Below, in pieces: positions 33,789 to 42,018 of a stretch of DNA of 64,000 nucleotides (its first letter is position 1; each line of letters starts with the position of its first letter). The DNA is taken from contig NZ_PRLE01000007.1 of the NCBI RefSeq assembly GCF_003287495.1, forward strand, positions 62,001 to 126,000, in the 5' to 3' direction. The translations under genes and the position numbers were made by a program. Source of the DNA: Faecalibacterium prausnitzii (lineage in GTDB: Bacteria > Bacillota > Clostridia > Oscillospirales > Ruminococcaceae). The notes under the pieces were generated by a model. It was not told the origin of the DNA. It ran no database searches and saw only the letters and a program-made list of their open reading frames with translations.

Positions 33789-36464
33789 ATGGCAACCAAT
33801 CTTCAACAGGAATTTTGTAAACTGCGCGATACCTACATTGAAAAGCAGTTTGGCCGCCTGAACGAGATGCAGCGCGCGGCGGTGTTTACCACCAGCGGCC
33901 CGCTGCTGATCCTGGCAGGCGCAGGCAGCGGCAAGACCACGGTGCTGGTCAACCGCATTGCAAACCTCATCCGGTTTGGCTCGGCCCACGGCTCCAGCTG
34001 GACGCCCCGTGAGGTAACGGAGGATGATGTAAAAGCCCTGCGCACCGCCCTTATGACGGGCACGGATGCCCCCGGCTGGCTGGACGGGATGCTCCGCAAG
34101 GACGCGGTCCACAGCTGGAACGTGATGGCCATTACCTTTACCAACAAGGCGGCAGGCGAGCTGAAAGAGCGCCTGCGCAATATGCTGGGCGGGGAAGAGG
34201 GCGATGAGGTGTTTGCCTCCACGTTCCACTCCGCCTGTGTCCGCATCCTCCGCCGCTGGGCCGAGGAGATCGGCTATCCCCGCAGTTTTACCATTTACGA
34301 CACGGACGACTCCCAGCGGGTGATGAAGACCGTGTACAAAGAGCTGAGCGTGGACGATAAGTTCTTCCCGGTCAAGAGCGCCATCAACCAGATGAGCCGC
34401 TGGAAAGACCAGCTCGTCAGCCCGGCCGAAGCACTGCAGACCCCGGCAAAGGACACCAAAGGCACTCTGGCGGCCCGCGTTTATGCCGCCTATGAAAAGA
34501 AACTGAAAGAGGCCGGCGCGTTCGACTTTGACGATCTGATTTATCAGACCGTCCAGCTGCTGGCCGAGCACAAAGAGGTGCGGGACTTCTACCAGAACAA
34601 ATACCGTTACCTGCTGGTGGACGAGTATCAGGACACCAGTGTGGCACAGTTCCGCCTTGTCAGCCTGCTCACCGGCCCGGAGAAGAACATCTGCGTTGTC
34701 GGCGACGATGACCAGAGCATTTACCGTTTCCGGGGGGCTACCATTGAGAACATCCTCAACTTTGAGCGCGTTTACCCGGGCACCAAGACCATCCGGCTGG
34801 AGCAGAATTACCGCTCCACTTCCAACATCCTCAACGCCGCCAACTGCGTCATCCAGCACAACACGGAGCGCAAGGGGAAGACCCTTTGGACCCAAAACGG
34901 TGAGGGCGACAAAGTGCAGGTCTACACGGCAGAGAACGAGCAGGACGAGGCCAGCCACATCGCGGACATCATCGGCCAGCACCTGCGGGCGGGCGGCCAT
35001 CTGGCCGACCACGCCGTGCTCTACCGGATGAACGCCCAGTCGGCCCCGCTGGAAAGCTACTTCACCCGCGCGGGCATCCCGCACAAGATCGTGGGAGGCC
35101 AGCGGTTCAACGACCGCAAAGAGGTCAAGGACATCCACTCCTACATGTCCATTGTGGCCAATCCTCGGGATGATGTGCGTCTCCGCCGCATTATCAACGA
35201 GCCTGCCCGTAAAATTGGTGCGACCACCATTGACGTCATCGCTGACCTGGCCGGGCAGGAGGGCGTGAGCATGTTGGAGATCATCCGCCATGCGGACCAG
35301 TACGCGAAGCTCAGCCGGGCCATTGCACCACTGTATAAGTTCTATCAGATCTATGAGCGGTTACAGGACTCGCTGGAGAATAAGACGCTGGACGAGTTTG
35401 CCAGCGACGTGATTGAGATCACCGGCTACAAGGCGATGCTGGAAGCCGATGCCGCCAAGGGCCACGAGGACGCGGCAGACCGCCTGCAGAACCTGGGCCA
35501 GCTGGTCAACAACGTGAAAAACTACTGTGACCAGCAGGGCGAGGAGGCCTCGCTGGAGGGCTATCTGGAAGATATCGCCCTCATCAGCGACATTGACAAC
35601 TACAACGAGAGTGCCGACCAGGTGGTGCTGATGACCATTCACTCGGCCAAGGGCCTGGAGTTTCCGTATGTATTCCTGATCGGCATGGAAGAGGGCGTCT
35701 TCCCCAGTGAGATGAGTAAATACTCGGAGGCTGATCTGGAAGAGGAACGCCGCCTGGCCTACGTCGGCATCACCCGTGCCAAGAAAGAGCTGTACATCTC
35801 CAACAGCGTCACCCGGATGTTGTATGGTCGCACCCAGCGCAATGAGCCCAGCCGCTTTTTGCGGGAGATCGAGCCGGAGTATCTGGAAGAGACCCGCAGC
35901 CCGGTGCTGGAACAGCGCAGCCGTCTGGGCGGCTGGGGCAGCAGCTACAGCGACACGGTGCCCGGCGGTGCCTCCGGTTATTCCGGGGCTTCGGGCTGGG
36001 GCCGCGGTTCGTCTTCTTACGGCAGCTACGGTGGCAGTACAGGCTATGGAAACCGTTCCGGCTACCTGAACCGGGAGTACAACGCCGGGGAGAGCCGGGG
36101 CTTTGGTTCCGGCTACGCCGGGCGGGGGAGTTCTTCAAGCGGTTACGGCAGCAGTTATGGCTCCCATAGCGGCAGCGTGGGCGGTCCGGGCGGCTTTGGC
36201 AGCGGCTACAGCCGCCCGGCAGTACCCAAAACACCTGCAAAGCAAATCAACTTTACAGGCACGCCTACTGCAAAAATAAACGCAAACACGAAAAAACACT
36301 ACGAGCCCGGCGATGTGGTGGAGCACAAAGTCTTCGGGCGAGGCACGGTGGTGGCGGTCAAGCCTGCTGCCGGGGACCAGATCGTGGAGATTCGTTTTGA
36401 AAAGGTCGGCATCAAAAAGACCATGGCAAACTTTGCGCCGCTGACCAAGATTACGGAGGAATGA
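33789..36464 (+). CDS. pcrA: UvrD/PcrA-type 3'-5' DNA helicase with a Gly/Ser-rich tail
   Basis: An 891-residue SF1A helicase. Motif I is 'LAGAGSGKTTVLVNRI', motif II 'DEYQDTSVAQ', motif IV region 'LEQNYRSTSNIL', and motifs V-VI 'MTIHSAKGLEFPYV' and 'AYVGITRAKKELYI'. It unwinds DNA in repair and clears replication obstacles. It is about 150 residues longer than typical PcrA. An insertion of some 45 residues separates motif I from 'WNVMAITFTNKAA'. A low-complexity region rich in Gly, Ser and Tyr (about residues 718-815) precedes the usual C-terminal tudor-like domain ('YEPGDVVEHKVFGRG'), which binds RNA polymerase. It heads a cluster with thyX and a thymidylate kinase. Confidence 0.95.
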   Translation: MATNLQQEFCKLRDTYIEKQFGRLNEMQRAAVFTTSGPLLILAGAGSGKTTVLVNRIANLIRFGSAHGSSWTPREVTEDDVKALRTALMTGTDAPGWLDGMLRKDAVHSWNVMAITFTNKAAGELKERLRNMLGGEEGDEVFASTFHSACVRILRRWAEEIGYPRSFTIYDTDDSQRVMKTVYKELSVDDKFFPVKSAINQMSRWKDQLVSPAEALQTPAKDTKGTLAARVYAAYEKKLKEAGAFDFDDLIYQTVQLLAEHKEVRDFYQNKYRYLLVDEYQDTSVAQFRLVSLLTGPEKNICVVGDDDQSIYRFRGATIENILNFERVYPGTKTIRLEQNYRSTSNILNAANCVIQHNTERKGKTLWTQNGEGDKVQVYTAENEQDEASHIADIIGQHLRAGGHLADHAVLYRMNAQSAPLESYFTRAGIPHKIVGGQRFNDRKEVKDIHSYMSIVANPRDDVRLRRIINEPARKIGATTIDVIADLAGQEGVSMLEIIRHADQYAKLSRAIAPLYKFYQIYERLQDSLENKTLDEFASDVIEITGYKAMLEADAAKGHEDAADRLQNLGQLVNNVKNYCDQQGEEASLEGYLEDIALISDIDNYNESADQVVLMTIHSAKGLEFPYVFLIGMEEGVFPSEMSKYSEADLEEERRLAYVGITRAKKELYISNSVTRMLYGRTQRNEPSRFLREIEPEYLEETRSPVLEQRSRLGGWGSSYSDTVPGGASGYSGASGWGRGSSSYGSYGGSTGYGNRSGYLNREYNAGESRGFGSGYAGRGSSSSGYGSSYGSHSGSVGGPGGFGSGYSRPAVPKTPAKQINFTGTPTAKINANTKKHYEPGDVVEHKVFGRGTVVAVKPAAGDQIVEIRFEKVGIKKTMANFAPLTKITEE

Positions 36465-36468
36465 GAGT

Positions 36469-37251
36469 ATGATGACCGTTCGATTGATCGCCCACACCCC
36501 GGAGCCGGAAAAGGTGGTGGCCGCAGCGGCCAAGCTCTGCTACTCTGATGCCCATATCACCGACCTGCTGGACGGGCTGGACGAGGAAAAGACCGCCCGT
36601 TTCCTGACCATGCTCAGTGACTTGGGCCACGCAAGCCCCATTGAGCACGCCAGCTTTACCTTTGGCATTGAGGGAGTCAGCCGCACCCTGCTGGCACAGA
36701 TCACCCGGCACCGCATTGCGTCGTTCAGCGTCCAGAGCCAGCGGTATGTCCGGCTGGACGATTTCCGCTATGTCATCCCGCCCGAGATCGAGGCCATCCC
36801 CGAGGCAAAGGCAGCGTTCATCGAGAGTATGAACGAGGACGCCCAGCGGTATCTTGATCTCGTGCAGAAGCTGGAGGACGGCCACACCGCCCGCCTCATG
36901 GCCGAGGGAATGCCTGAGAAGCAGGCCCGTGCTAAGGCCTCCAAGCAGGCCAACGAGGACGCCCGCTTTGTGCTGCCCAACGCCTGCGAGACGAAAATGG
37001 TAGTAACGATGAACGCCCGCAGCTTGCAGAACTTCTTCCACCTGCGGTGTTGCAGCCGTGCCCAGTGGGAGATCCGGGCACTGGCCGAAGAGATGCTCCG
37101 GCTGGTCTACCCGGTGGCACCCCATATCTTTGCCAAGGCGGGCCCGGCCTGCGTTTCCGGCCCCTGCCCGGAGGGAAAAATGTGCTGTGGCCGCACGGCG
37201 GAAGTCCGTGCCCGGTATGCCGCGCTGAAAGGGGAACCGCAGAATGGTTGA
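36469..37251 (+). CDS. thyX: Flavin-dependent thymidylate synthase
   Basis: A 260-residue ThyX. The signature RHRx7S is present as 'RHRIASFSVQSQRY', and 'DARFVLPNACETKMVVTMN' and 'RCCSRAQWEIR' are the further substrate and flavin contacts. It methylates dUMP to dTMP using methylenetetrahydrofolate and reduced FAD, and so replaces ThyA without needing dihydrofolate reductase. The stretch 'CVSGPCPEGKMCCG' near the C-terminus is Cys-rich, as in many clostridial ThyX. It starts 4 bases after pcrA and overlaps the thymidylate kinase start by 8 bases. ATG at 36469 or 36472 are both possible. Confidence 0.95.
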   Translation: MMTVRLIAHTPEPEKVVAAAAKLCYSDAHITDLLDGLDEEKTARFLTMLSDLGHASPIEHASFTFGIEGVSRTLLAQITRHRIASFSVQSQRYVRLDDFRYVIPPEIEAIPEAKAAFIESMNEDAQRYLDLVQKLEDGHTARLMAEGMPEKQARAKASKQANEDARFVLPNACETKMVVTMNARSLQNFFHLRCCSRAQWEIRALAEEMLRLVYPVAPHIFAKAGPACVSGPCPEGKMCCGRTAEVRARYAALKGEPQNG

Positions 37252-37921
37252 TGCAAAAAAAGGCACCCTCATCGTGCTGGAAGGACTGGACGGCAGCGGC
37301 AAGGCGACTCAGGCTAAACTGCTGGCCCAACACCTGAAAGAAGCAGGCAAAAATGTCCAGGAGATCACATTCCCGGATTATGCCAGCGATTCCAGCGCCC
37401 TGGTCAAGATGTATCTGGCCGGACAATTTGGGGACAAGCCCGATGATGTGAACGCCTACGCGGCGTCAAGCTTCTATGCAGTAGACCGCTACGCCAGTTA
37501 CAAAACCAGCTGGGGCAGCTTTTACGAGGCGGGCGGCGTCATCATTGCGGACCGCTACACCACATCGAATGCCGTACACCAGTGCTCCAAGCTCCCGCCG
37601 GAGCAGTGGGAGAGTTTTTTGCAGTGGCTGTTTGATTATGAGTTCCGGCTGCTGGGACTGCCTGCCCCGGATGAAGTCATCTACCTGCAGGTAGACCCCG
37701 CCGTGAGCCAGAAGCTGATGACGGGCCGCTACCATGGCGACGAGAGCAAAAAAGACGTCCACGAAAAAGACGTGGAGTACCTGGCCCGGAGCCGGAACGC
37801 GGCGGAATTCTGCGCGGCCCATCTGGGCTGGGAGACTGTCCACTGCACCCAGGGCGATGCCATGCGGAGCATCGAGGACATCCAGAGCGAAGTGCGGAAA
37901 TTGGCCCAGCGGGTTATTTGA
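37244..37921 (+). CDS. tmk: Thymidylate kinase family protein
   Basis: A 225-residue P-loop kinase with 'VLEGLDGSGKATQAKLLAQH' at the N-terminus (Walker A; Ala replaces the usual Ser or Thr after the Lys), the DR motif in 'IIADRYTTSNAVHQ', and a lid region near 'TGRYHGDESKKDVHEKD'. It phosphorylates dTMP to dTDP. The start overlaps thyX by 8 bases, so dTMP synthesis and its next step are co-translated. The sequence belongs to the longer thymidylate-kinase-like branch seen in clostridia, with bulky insertions after the DR motif. A second canonical tmk may exist elsewhere in the genome. Confidence 0.88.
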   Translation: MVDAKKGTLIVLEGLDGSGKATQAKLLAQHLKEAGKNVQEITFPDYASDSSALVKMYLAGQFGDKPDDVNAYAASSFYAVDRYASYKTSWGSFYEAGGVIIADRYTTSNAVHQCSKLPPEQWESFLQWLFDYEFRLLGLPAPDEVIYLQVDPAVSQKLMTGRYHGDESKKDVHEKDVEYLARSRNAAEFCAAHLGWETVHCTQGDAMRSIEDIQSEVRKLAQRVI

Positions 37922-37943
37922 GAATAAAGGAGGCATCCTATTC

Positions 37944-38762
37944 ATGTATCGTTTGATGCAGCCGTCGGATCGTGCGGCGGTGGTGGCACTCTGGCAGAAA
38001 GAGCGGGGGGATACGGCGGAGTTTATCAACACCGCCATGGACCGTTTTGCCGGGGAACAGAATGTTTACGTGGCCGAAGAAAACGGCCAGATCGAGGCTG
38101 CGGCATTGGCGGTGCCGGTCACGCTGCAGGGCCGCCCGGGCAATTACCTGTTTGGCCTGTGCGGGCAGGGCAACCTGATTTTGGCGGGTTTGGTGGATAC
38201 TCTCTGCGCCCAGCAGAAGCTGCGGGGCGCGGGCTTTACGGTGGCCGCGCCCACCAGCCCGGAGCGGGCAGCGCTGCTGCAGGATAAGGGGTTCCAGAAA
38301 GCTTTTGCCCTCCGCTGCCTGCCCCGGGAAGTGGAGCGCAACCTGTGGAGCCAGGCTGAGTTTGACTCGGTGACCGCCAAAAAGCTCTGCGAGCTGCGGG
38401 AGCGCTTCTGGCCGGATACGGTCATGCTGACGCCGGAGAAGATGGCCGTGGTGCTGGGAGACCTGTACTCCCGCGGTGCCACCATCGTGTCCAGTGAGCA
38501 GGGCTACGGCATCTATTTCCGCAAGGAGGATACTCTCTATTTTGTGGAGCTGATGGCCGAGGATGACCGCTCTGCCGAGAAACTGATGGAAGCGGCCCGG
38601 GAGAAAGAGGTCATCGTGGAAAAAGCTGTTATCACGGTGGGTGCTGCCCAGAACCTGTTCCTGGGCGAGGGCACCCGGCAGGACTACGGCATGATCCGCT
38701 TTGAGGGCGAACCCTTTGATGTGAGCGAGAGCTACATGCGGTTGATGCTGGAAAACGGTTAA
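37944..38762 (+). CDS. GNAT-type N-acetyltransferase, substrate unknown
   Basis: A 272-residue protein that begins like a GNAT acyltransferase ('MYRLMQPSDRAAVVALWQKE'). The middle strand-loop 'VYVAEENGQIEAAALAVPV' fits the central sheet, while the acetyl-CoA loop near 'FGLCGQGNLILAGLVDTL' is weaker than usual. The C-terminal half may be a second, diverged GNAT-like domain. AAAGGAGG at 37926-37933 lies 10 bases before ATG 37944. It sits between thymidylate kinase and mltG in a tight + strand run. I cannot name the substrate. Confidence 0.7.
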   Translation: MYRLMQPSDRAAVVALWQKERGDTAEFINTAMDRFAGEQNVYVAEENGQIEAAALAVPVTLQGRPGNYLFGLCGQGNLILAGLVDTLCAQQKLRGAGFTVAAPTSPERAALLQDKGFQKAFALRCLPREVERNLWSQAEFDSVTAKKLCELRERFWPDTVMLTPEKMAVVLGDLYSRGATIVSSEQGYGIYFRKEDTLYFVELMAEDDRSAEKLMEAAREKEVIVEKAVITVGAAQNLFLGEGTRQDYGMIRFEGEPFDVSESYMRLMLENG

Positions 38763-38772
38763 AGGAGTGGGT

Positions 38773-39906
38773 ATGGCACACAAAAATTCCCACAGTGCTC
38801 CCCGCAAAAAGGGCGGGGCACTGAAAATAGTTCTGGTGCTGCTGGTACTGCTGCTCGTGGTCGCGGGCGGCGGTGTCTGGATGGCAAAGCGGGAGATCGA
38901 CGGCGGCACGCCGGGCGAGAAAGTCCCCGTGAGCATCCAGCAGGGCAGCGGCGTGGGTACCATTGCCAACGCGCTGAAAGAGGCGGGGGTGATCAAATTC
39001 CCGCGCCTGTTCCGCTGGTATGTGGGCAAACAGGGAGCTGCCGCAAAATTGCAGTACGGCGAGTTTACGCTTGCACCCGGCAGCTCCTACAACGACCTGA
39101 TCGAGGTGTTGTCGGAGTATGCCAAGGCCGAGAGCGTCCGCCTGACGTTCCCCGAGGGTACCACCGCCATCGCCATGGCCCGGAAGATGGAGGATGCCGG
39201 CCTCTGCACGGCTGAGGAATTCCTGAAAGAGGCCAACAACGGCGATTTCAGTGAATATAAGTTCTGGCAGTATGTCCCGGACGACAAGGACGCCCCGGAC
39301 CGCTTTTTGAAGTGCGAGGGCTATCTCTTCCCGGATACCTACGAGTTTTTGAAAGATGACACCGTCCACCATTATGTGGCCACGTTCTACGCCCACTTTG
39401 ACAAGCAGATCACCGACGCCATGTACAAGCAGCTGGACGAGCAGGGGATGACCCTGCCGGAGCTGATCACGCTGGCATCGTTCGTGCAGGAGGAAGCGGG
39501 CAACGACCAGGACGATAATGTGGCCCAGGTGTTCCGCAACCGGCTGGCGGAGGGTTCGCCCTACCCCAAGCTGCAGAGCAACGCCTCCAGCCATGTCCAG
39601 AGCGATGCCGACAACAACTATCTGTGGAACTGGGTGGCCCCCTATTACGGCGGGTGGGACAGCATCCCGGCCAATATCCGGGACGCCTACGACACCTACA
39701 ACTGCACCGGCCTCCCGGCGGGCCCCATCTCCAACCCCGGCCTTGCGGCCATCCGGGCGGCGCTGAACCCTCAGTGTGACCCGGAAGTCAAGGACTGCTA
39801 TTTCTTTGTGACAGACCAGAGCGGTCATTATTACTACGCCAAGACCTACGCGGACCACCAGAAAAACTGCGCCGAGGCCGACAGCGTGAATCAAAGCCTG
39901 AAGTAA
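38773..39906 (+). CDS. mltG: Endolytic murein transglycosylase MltG
   Basis: A 377-residue protein with a cytoplasmic tail, one membrane helix (residues about 16-37, 'IVLVLLVLLLVVAGGGVW'), a LysM-like region ('PVSIQQGSGVGTIANAL') and the YceG domain. The catalytic Glu is in 'LASFVQEEAGN', with 'GYLFPDTYEF' and 'YNCTGLPAGPISNPG' as family signatures. It cuts nascent glycan strands outside the membrane and so limits their length. AAGGAG at 38762-38767 sets ATG 38773; a GTG at 38767 overlaps the ribosome site and is rejected. As in Bacillus (yrrL-yrrO), a U32 peptidase-like gene follows. Confidence 0.93.
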   Translation: MAHKNSHSAPRKKGGALKIVLVLLVLLLVVAGGGVWMAKREIDGGTPGEKVPVSIQQGSGVGTIANALKEAGVIKFPRLFRWYVGKQGAAAKLQYGEFTLAPGSSYNDLIEVLSEYAKAESVRLTFPEGTTAIAMARKMEDAGLCTAEEFLKEANNGDFSEYKFWQYVPDDKDAPDRFLKCEGYLFPDTYEFLKDDTVHHYVATFYAHFDKQITDAMYKQLDEQGMTLPELITLASFVQEEAGNDQDDNVAQVFRNRLAEGSPYPKLQSNASSHVQSDADNNYLWNWVAPYYGGWDSIPANIRDAYDTYNCTGLPAGPISNPGLAAIRAALNPQCDPEVKDCYFFVTDQSGHYYYAKTYADHQKNCAEADSVNQSLK

Positions 39907-39909
39907 ATG

Positions 39910-39940
39910 CAATAAGCTCCCCGGCAAGGGGAGCTTATTG
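39910..39940. terminator. Hairpin after mltG
   Basis: CAATAAGCTCCCC (39910-39922) pairs perfectly with its complement at 39928-39940 around a 5-base loop. The T run is poor, so it may be a weak terminator or an RNA stabiliser before the next gene. Confidence 0.6.
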
Positions 39941-39975
39941 TGTGAACCAGAACGATAAAAAGAGAGGATAACGTT

Positions 39976-41196
39976 ATGTTGCAGATCCCGGAACTGCTGG
40001 CCCCGGCGGGCGATTTGGAGCGCCTGCGGTACGCCATCAACTACGGCGCGGACGCTGTGTATTGCAGCCTGCCTGAATTTGGAATGCGCTCGGCTCCGGC
40101 CAACTTTACGCCGGAGCAGCTGGCGGAGGGCGTCATCTATGCCCACGCCCGCGGTCGCAAGGTCTACCTGACCATGAACACCCTGCCCACCAATGAGGAG
40201 GCCGACCGCCTGCCCGAGGCCATCAAGTCCGCCGCGGAGGCGGGCGTGGATGCCTTTATTGTGGCTGACCTGGGTGTGCTGGACGCCTGCAAGCACTTTG
40301 CCCCGGACATTGATGTCCACATGTCCACCCAGACGGGCATCACCAACTGGGCTGCTGCCCGCGCTGCCTACAACATGGGTGCCAAGCGGGTGGTGCTGGC
40401 CCGGGAGATGACCCTGCAGGACATTGCTACCCTGCGGGACAAGACCCCGCCGGAACTGGAAATTGAGGCCTTTGTCCATGGTGCCATGTGCATGAGCGTC
40501 TCGGGCCGGTGCCTGCTCTCTAATTACATGGCAGGCCGTGACGCCAACCGAGGGCAGTGTGCCCAGCCCTGCCGCTGGAAGTACTATCTCAGCGAGGAGA
40601 CCCGCCCCGGCCAGCTGTATGAGATCGGCGAGAACGAGAACGGCAGCTACATCCTCAACGCCAATGATCTGTGCACCGCCCCGTTCCTGGACCTTATCTG
40701 CAAGGCGGGTGTGGACAGCCTGAAGATCGAAGGCCGCGCCAAGACGTTCTACTATGTGGCCAGCGTGACCGCTGCTTACCGCAAGGCGCTGGACCAGTAC
40801 CTTGCCGACCCGCTCAACGATGATTTCGCTCTGCCGGAGCAGGTGCTGGAGGAGCTGACCCGCACCAGCCACCGCCACTATTCGCCCGGCTTCTATTTTG
40901 GCCGGGAGCAGGCCCGTCAGGCCACCGACAGCGCCACCTACATCCGCGAGTGGGAGTTTGTGGGCACGGTGGACGGCTGGGAGAATGGCATTGCCAGCTG
41001 CCAACAGCGGGGCAAGTGGAGCCTGGGAGATACGCTGGAAGCCCTCTGCCCGGATGGCCGGAGCATTCCGCTGACCCCGGAGTGGATCAAAAACGAGGCC
41101 GGGGAGGCCATGGAGTCCACCCCGCACGCGATGGAAAAATACACCATCCCCACCCCGCAGCTGCCTCCCATGAGCCTGCTTCGCCGGAAAGTCTGA
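39976..41196 (+). CDS. Peptidase U32 family protein, TrhP-like tRNA hydroxylation factor
   Basis: A 406-residue U32 family protein. 'LLAPAGDLERLRYAINYGAD' is the N-terminal signature. The segment 'CMSVSGRCLLSNYMAG', followed by 'RGQCAQPCRW', supplies four Cys expected to bind an Fe-S cluster. The family was first annotated as collagenase-like protease, but close members (E. coli TrhP, B. subtilis YrrN/YrrO) make 5-hydroxyuridine at the tRNA wobble position from prephenate-dependent chemistry. The position after mltG matches the Bacillus yrr cluster and favours the tRNA role. AGAGAGG at 39961-39967 is the ribosome site. Confidence 0.82.
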   Translation: MLQIPELLAPAGDLERLRYAINYGADAVYCSLPEFGMRSAPANFTPEQLAEGVIYAHARGRKVYLTMNTLPTNEEADRLPEAIKSAAEAGVDAFIVADLGVLDACKHFAPDIDVHMSTQTGITNWAAARAAYNMGAKRVVLAREMTLQDIATLRDKTPPELEIEAFVHGAMCMSVSGRCLLSNYMAGRDANRGQCAQPCRWKYYLSEETRPGQLYEIGENENGSYILNANDLCTAPFLDLICKAGVDSLKIEGRAKTFYYVASVTAAYRKALDQYLADPLNDDFALPEQVLEELTRTSHRHYSPGFYFGREQARQATDSATYIREWEFVGTVDGWENGIASCQQRGKWSLGDTLEALCPDGRSIPLTPEWIKNEAGEAMESTPHAMEKYTIPTPQLPPMSLLRRKV

Positions 41197-41218
41197 GATT
41201 ATTATACGGATCTACACA

Positions 41219-41252
41219 AAAAGAAGCTCTCCTGCACGGAGAGCTTCTTTTC
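41219..41252. terminator. Bidirectional terminator between converging genes
   Basis: AAGAAGCTCTCC (41221-41232) pairs perfectly with GGAGAGCTTCTT (41238-41249), flanked by A and T runs. It serves the U32 gene on + and cutC on -. Confidence 0.88.
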
Positions 41253-42017
41253 TTATGCAATCGTATCCAAAATCGTTCGTACTTCCCGGATGGTGGCTTC
41301 ATCGGTCTGCCAGATGTCAAACTCGGAGAAGCCGGGCAGGCCCATGGGCACGCCCTCGCGGCGGAATATCATCCGGCTGTCAAGGACTTTTTTGCCCGAG
41401 AGATGGAACGCCCTGGCACCCGTCTGGGCGGCAAGGTCCGGGAGGTTGGCGGGGCCGACGCCAGCACCCACCAGGATCTCAATGTCATTCCCGGCGGCCT
41501 GCACCAGCTGGTGGAGCAGGGACGCTCCCTGCGGGGCACTGGCTGCCTGCCCACTGGTCAGGATGGTGGCAAGCTGCAGCTCTTTGGCAGCTTCCAGCGC
41601 CGCAAACGGGGCCCGGCAGACATCAAAGGCGCGGTGCAGCGTGCAAGCTGCCGGGCGTCCGGCCTCCCGCGCGGCACGGCGGGCAGCGGCATAGATGGGC
41701 CGCAGCGCCGCTGTATCCAAATCTCCCTCCGGTGTCAGGGCACCGGTCACGATGCCGTCAGCCCCGGCGGCAACCAGCTCTGCGGCCAGCTGCTCCATCT
41801 GGGCCAGCTCATAGCGGTCGTAACAGAAATCGCCAAAACGGGGGCGGAGCAGTGCCCGCACGGGGAGGCCGGTTTCGGCCTTGACCTGCCGCACCAGCGC
41901 AAGGCTGGGGGTGGTGCCGCCCACAATGAGGTCGGCACAGAGTTCCAGCCGGTCCGCCCCGCCGCGTTTGGCTGCAAGGGCGCTGGCCGTGCTGTCAACA
42001 CAGACTTCCAGGATCAT
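41253..42017 (-). CDS. cutC: CutC family protein
   Basis: A 254-residue TIM-barrel protein of the CutC family. 'MILEVCVDS', then 'GADRLELCADLIVGGTTPS', is the family start, and 'GADGIVTGALTPEGDLD' and 'TLHRAFDV' are core signatures. CutC was linked to copper tolerance, but its chemistry is not well established. Here it is the last gene of a galactose operon, 1 base after galT, so a link to sugar metabolism is as likely as one to copper. I chose the start at 42017; the frame continues upstream into galT but without family similarity. Confidence 0.9.
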   Translation of the reverse strand: MILEVCVDSTASALAAKRGGADRLELCADLIVGGTTPSLALVRQVKAETGLPVRALLRPRFGDFCYDRYELAQMEQLAAELVAAGADGIVTGALTPEGDLDTAALRPIYAAARRAAREAGRPAACTLHRAFDVCRAPFAALEAAKELQLATILTSGQAASAPQGASLLHQLVQAAGNDIEILVGAGVGPANLPDLAAQTGARAFHLSGKKVLDSRMIFRREGVPMGLPGFSEFDIWQTDEATIREVRTILDTIA

Positions 42018-42018
42018 C

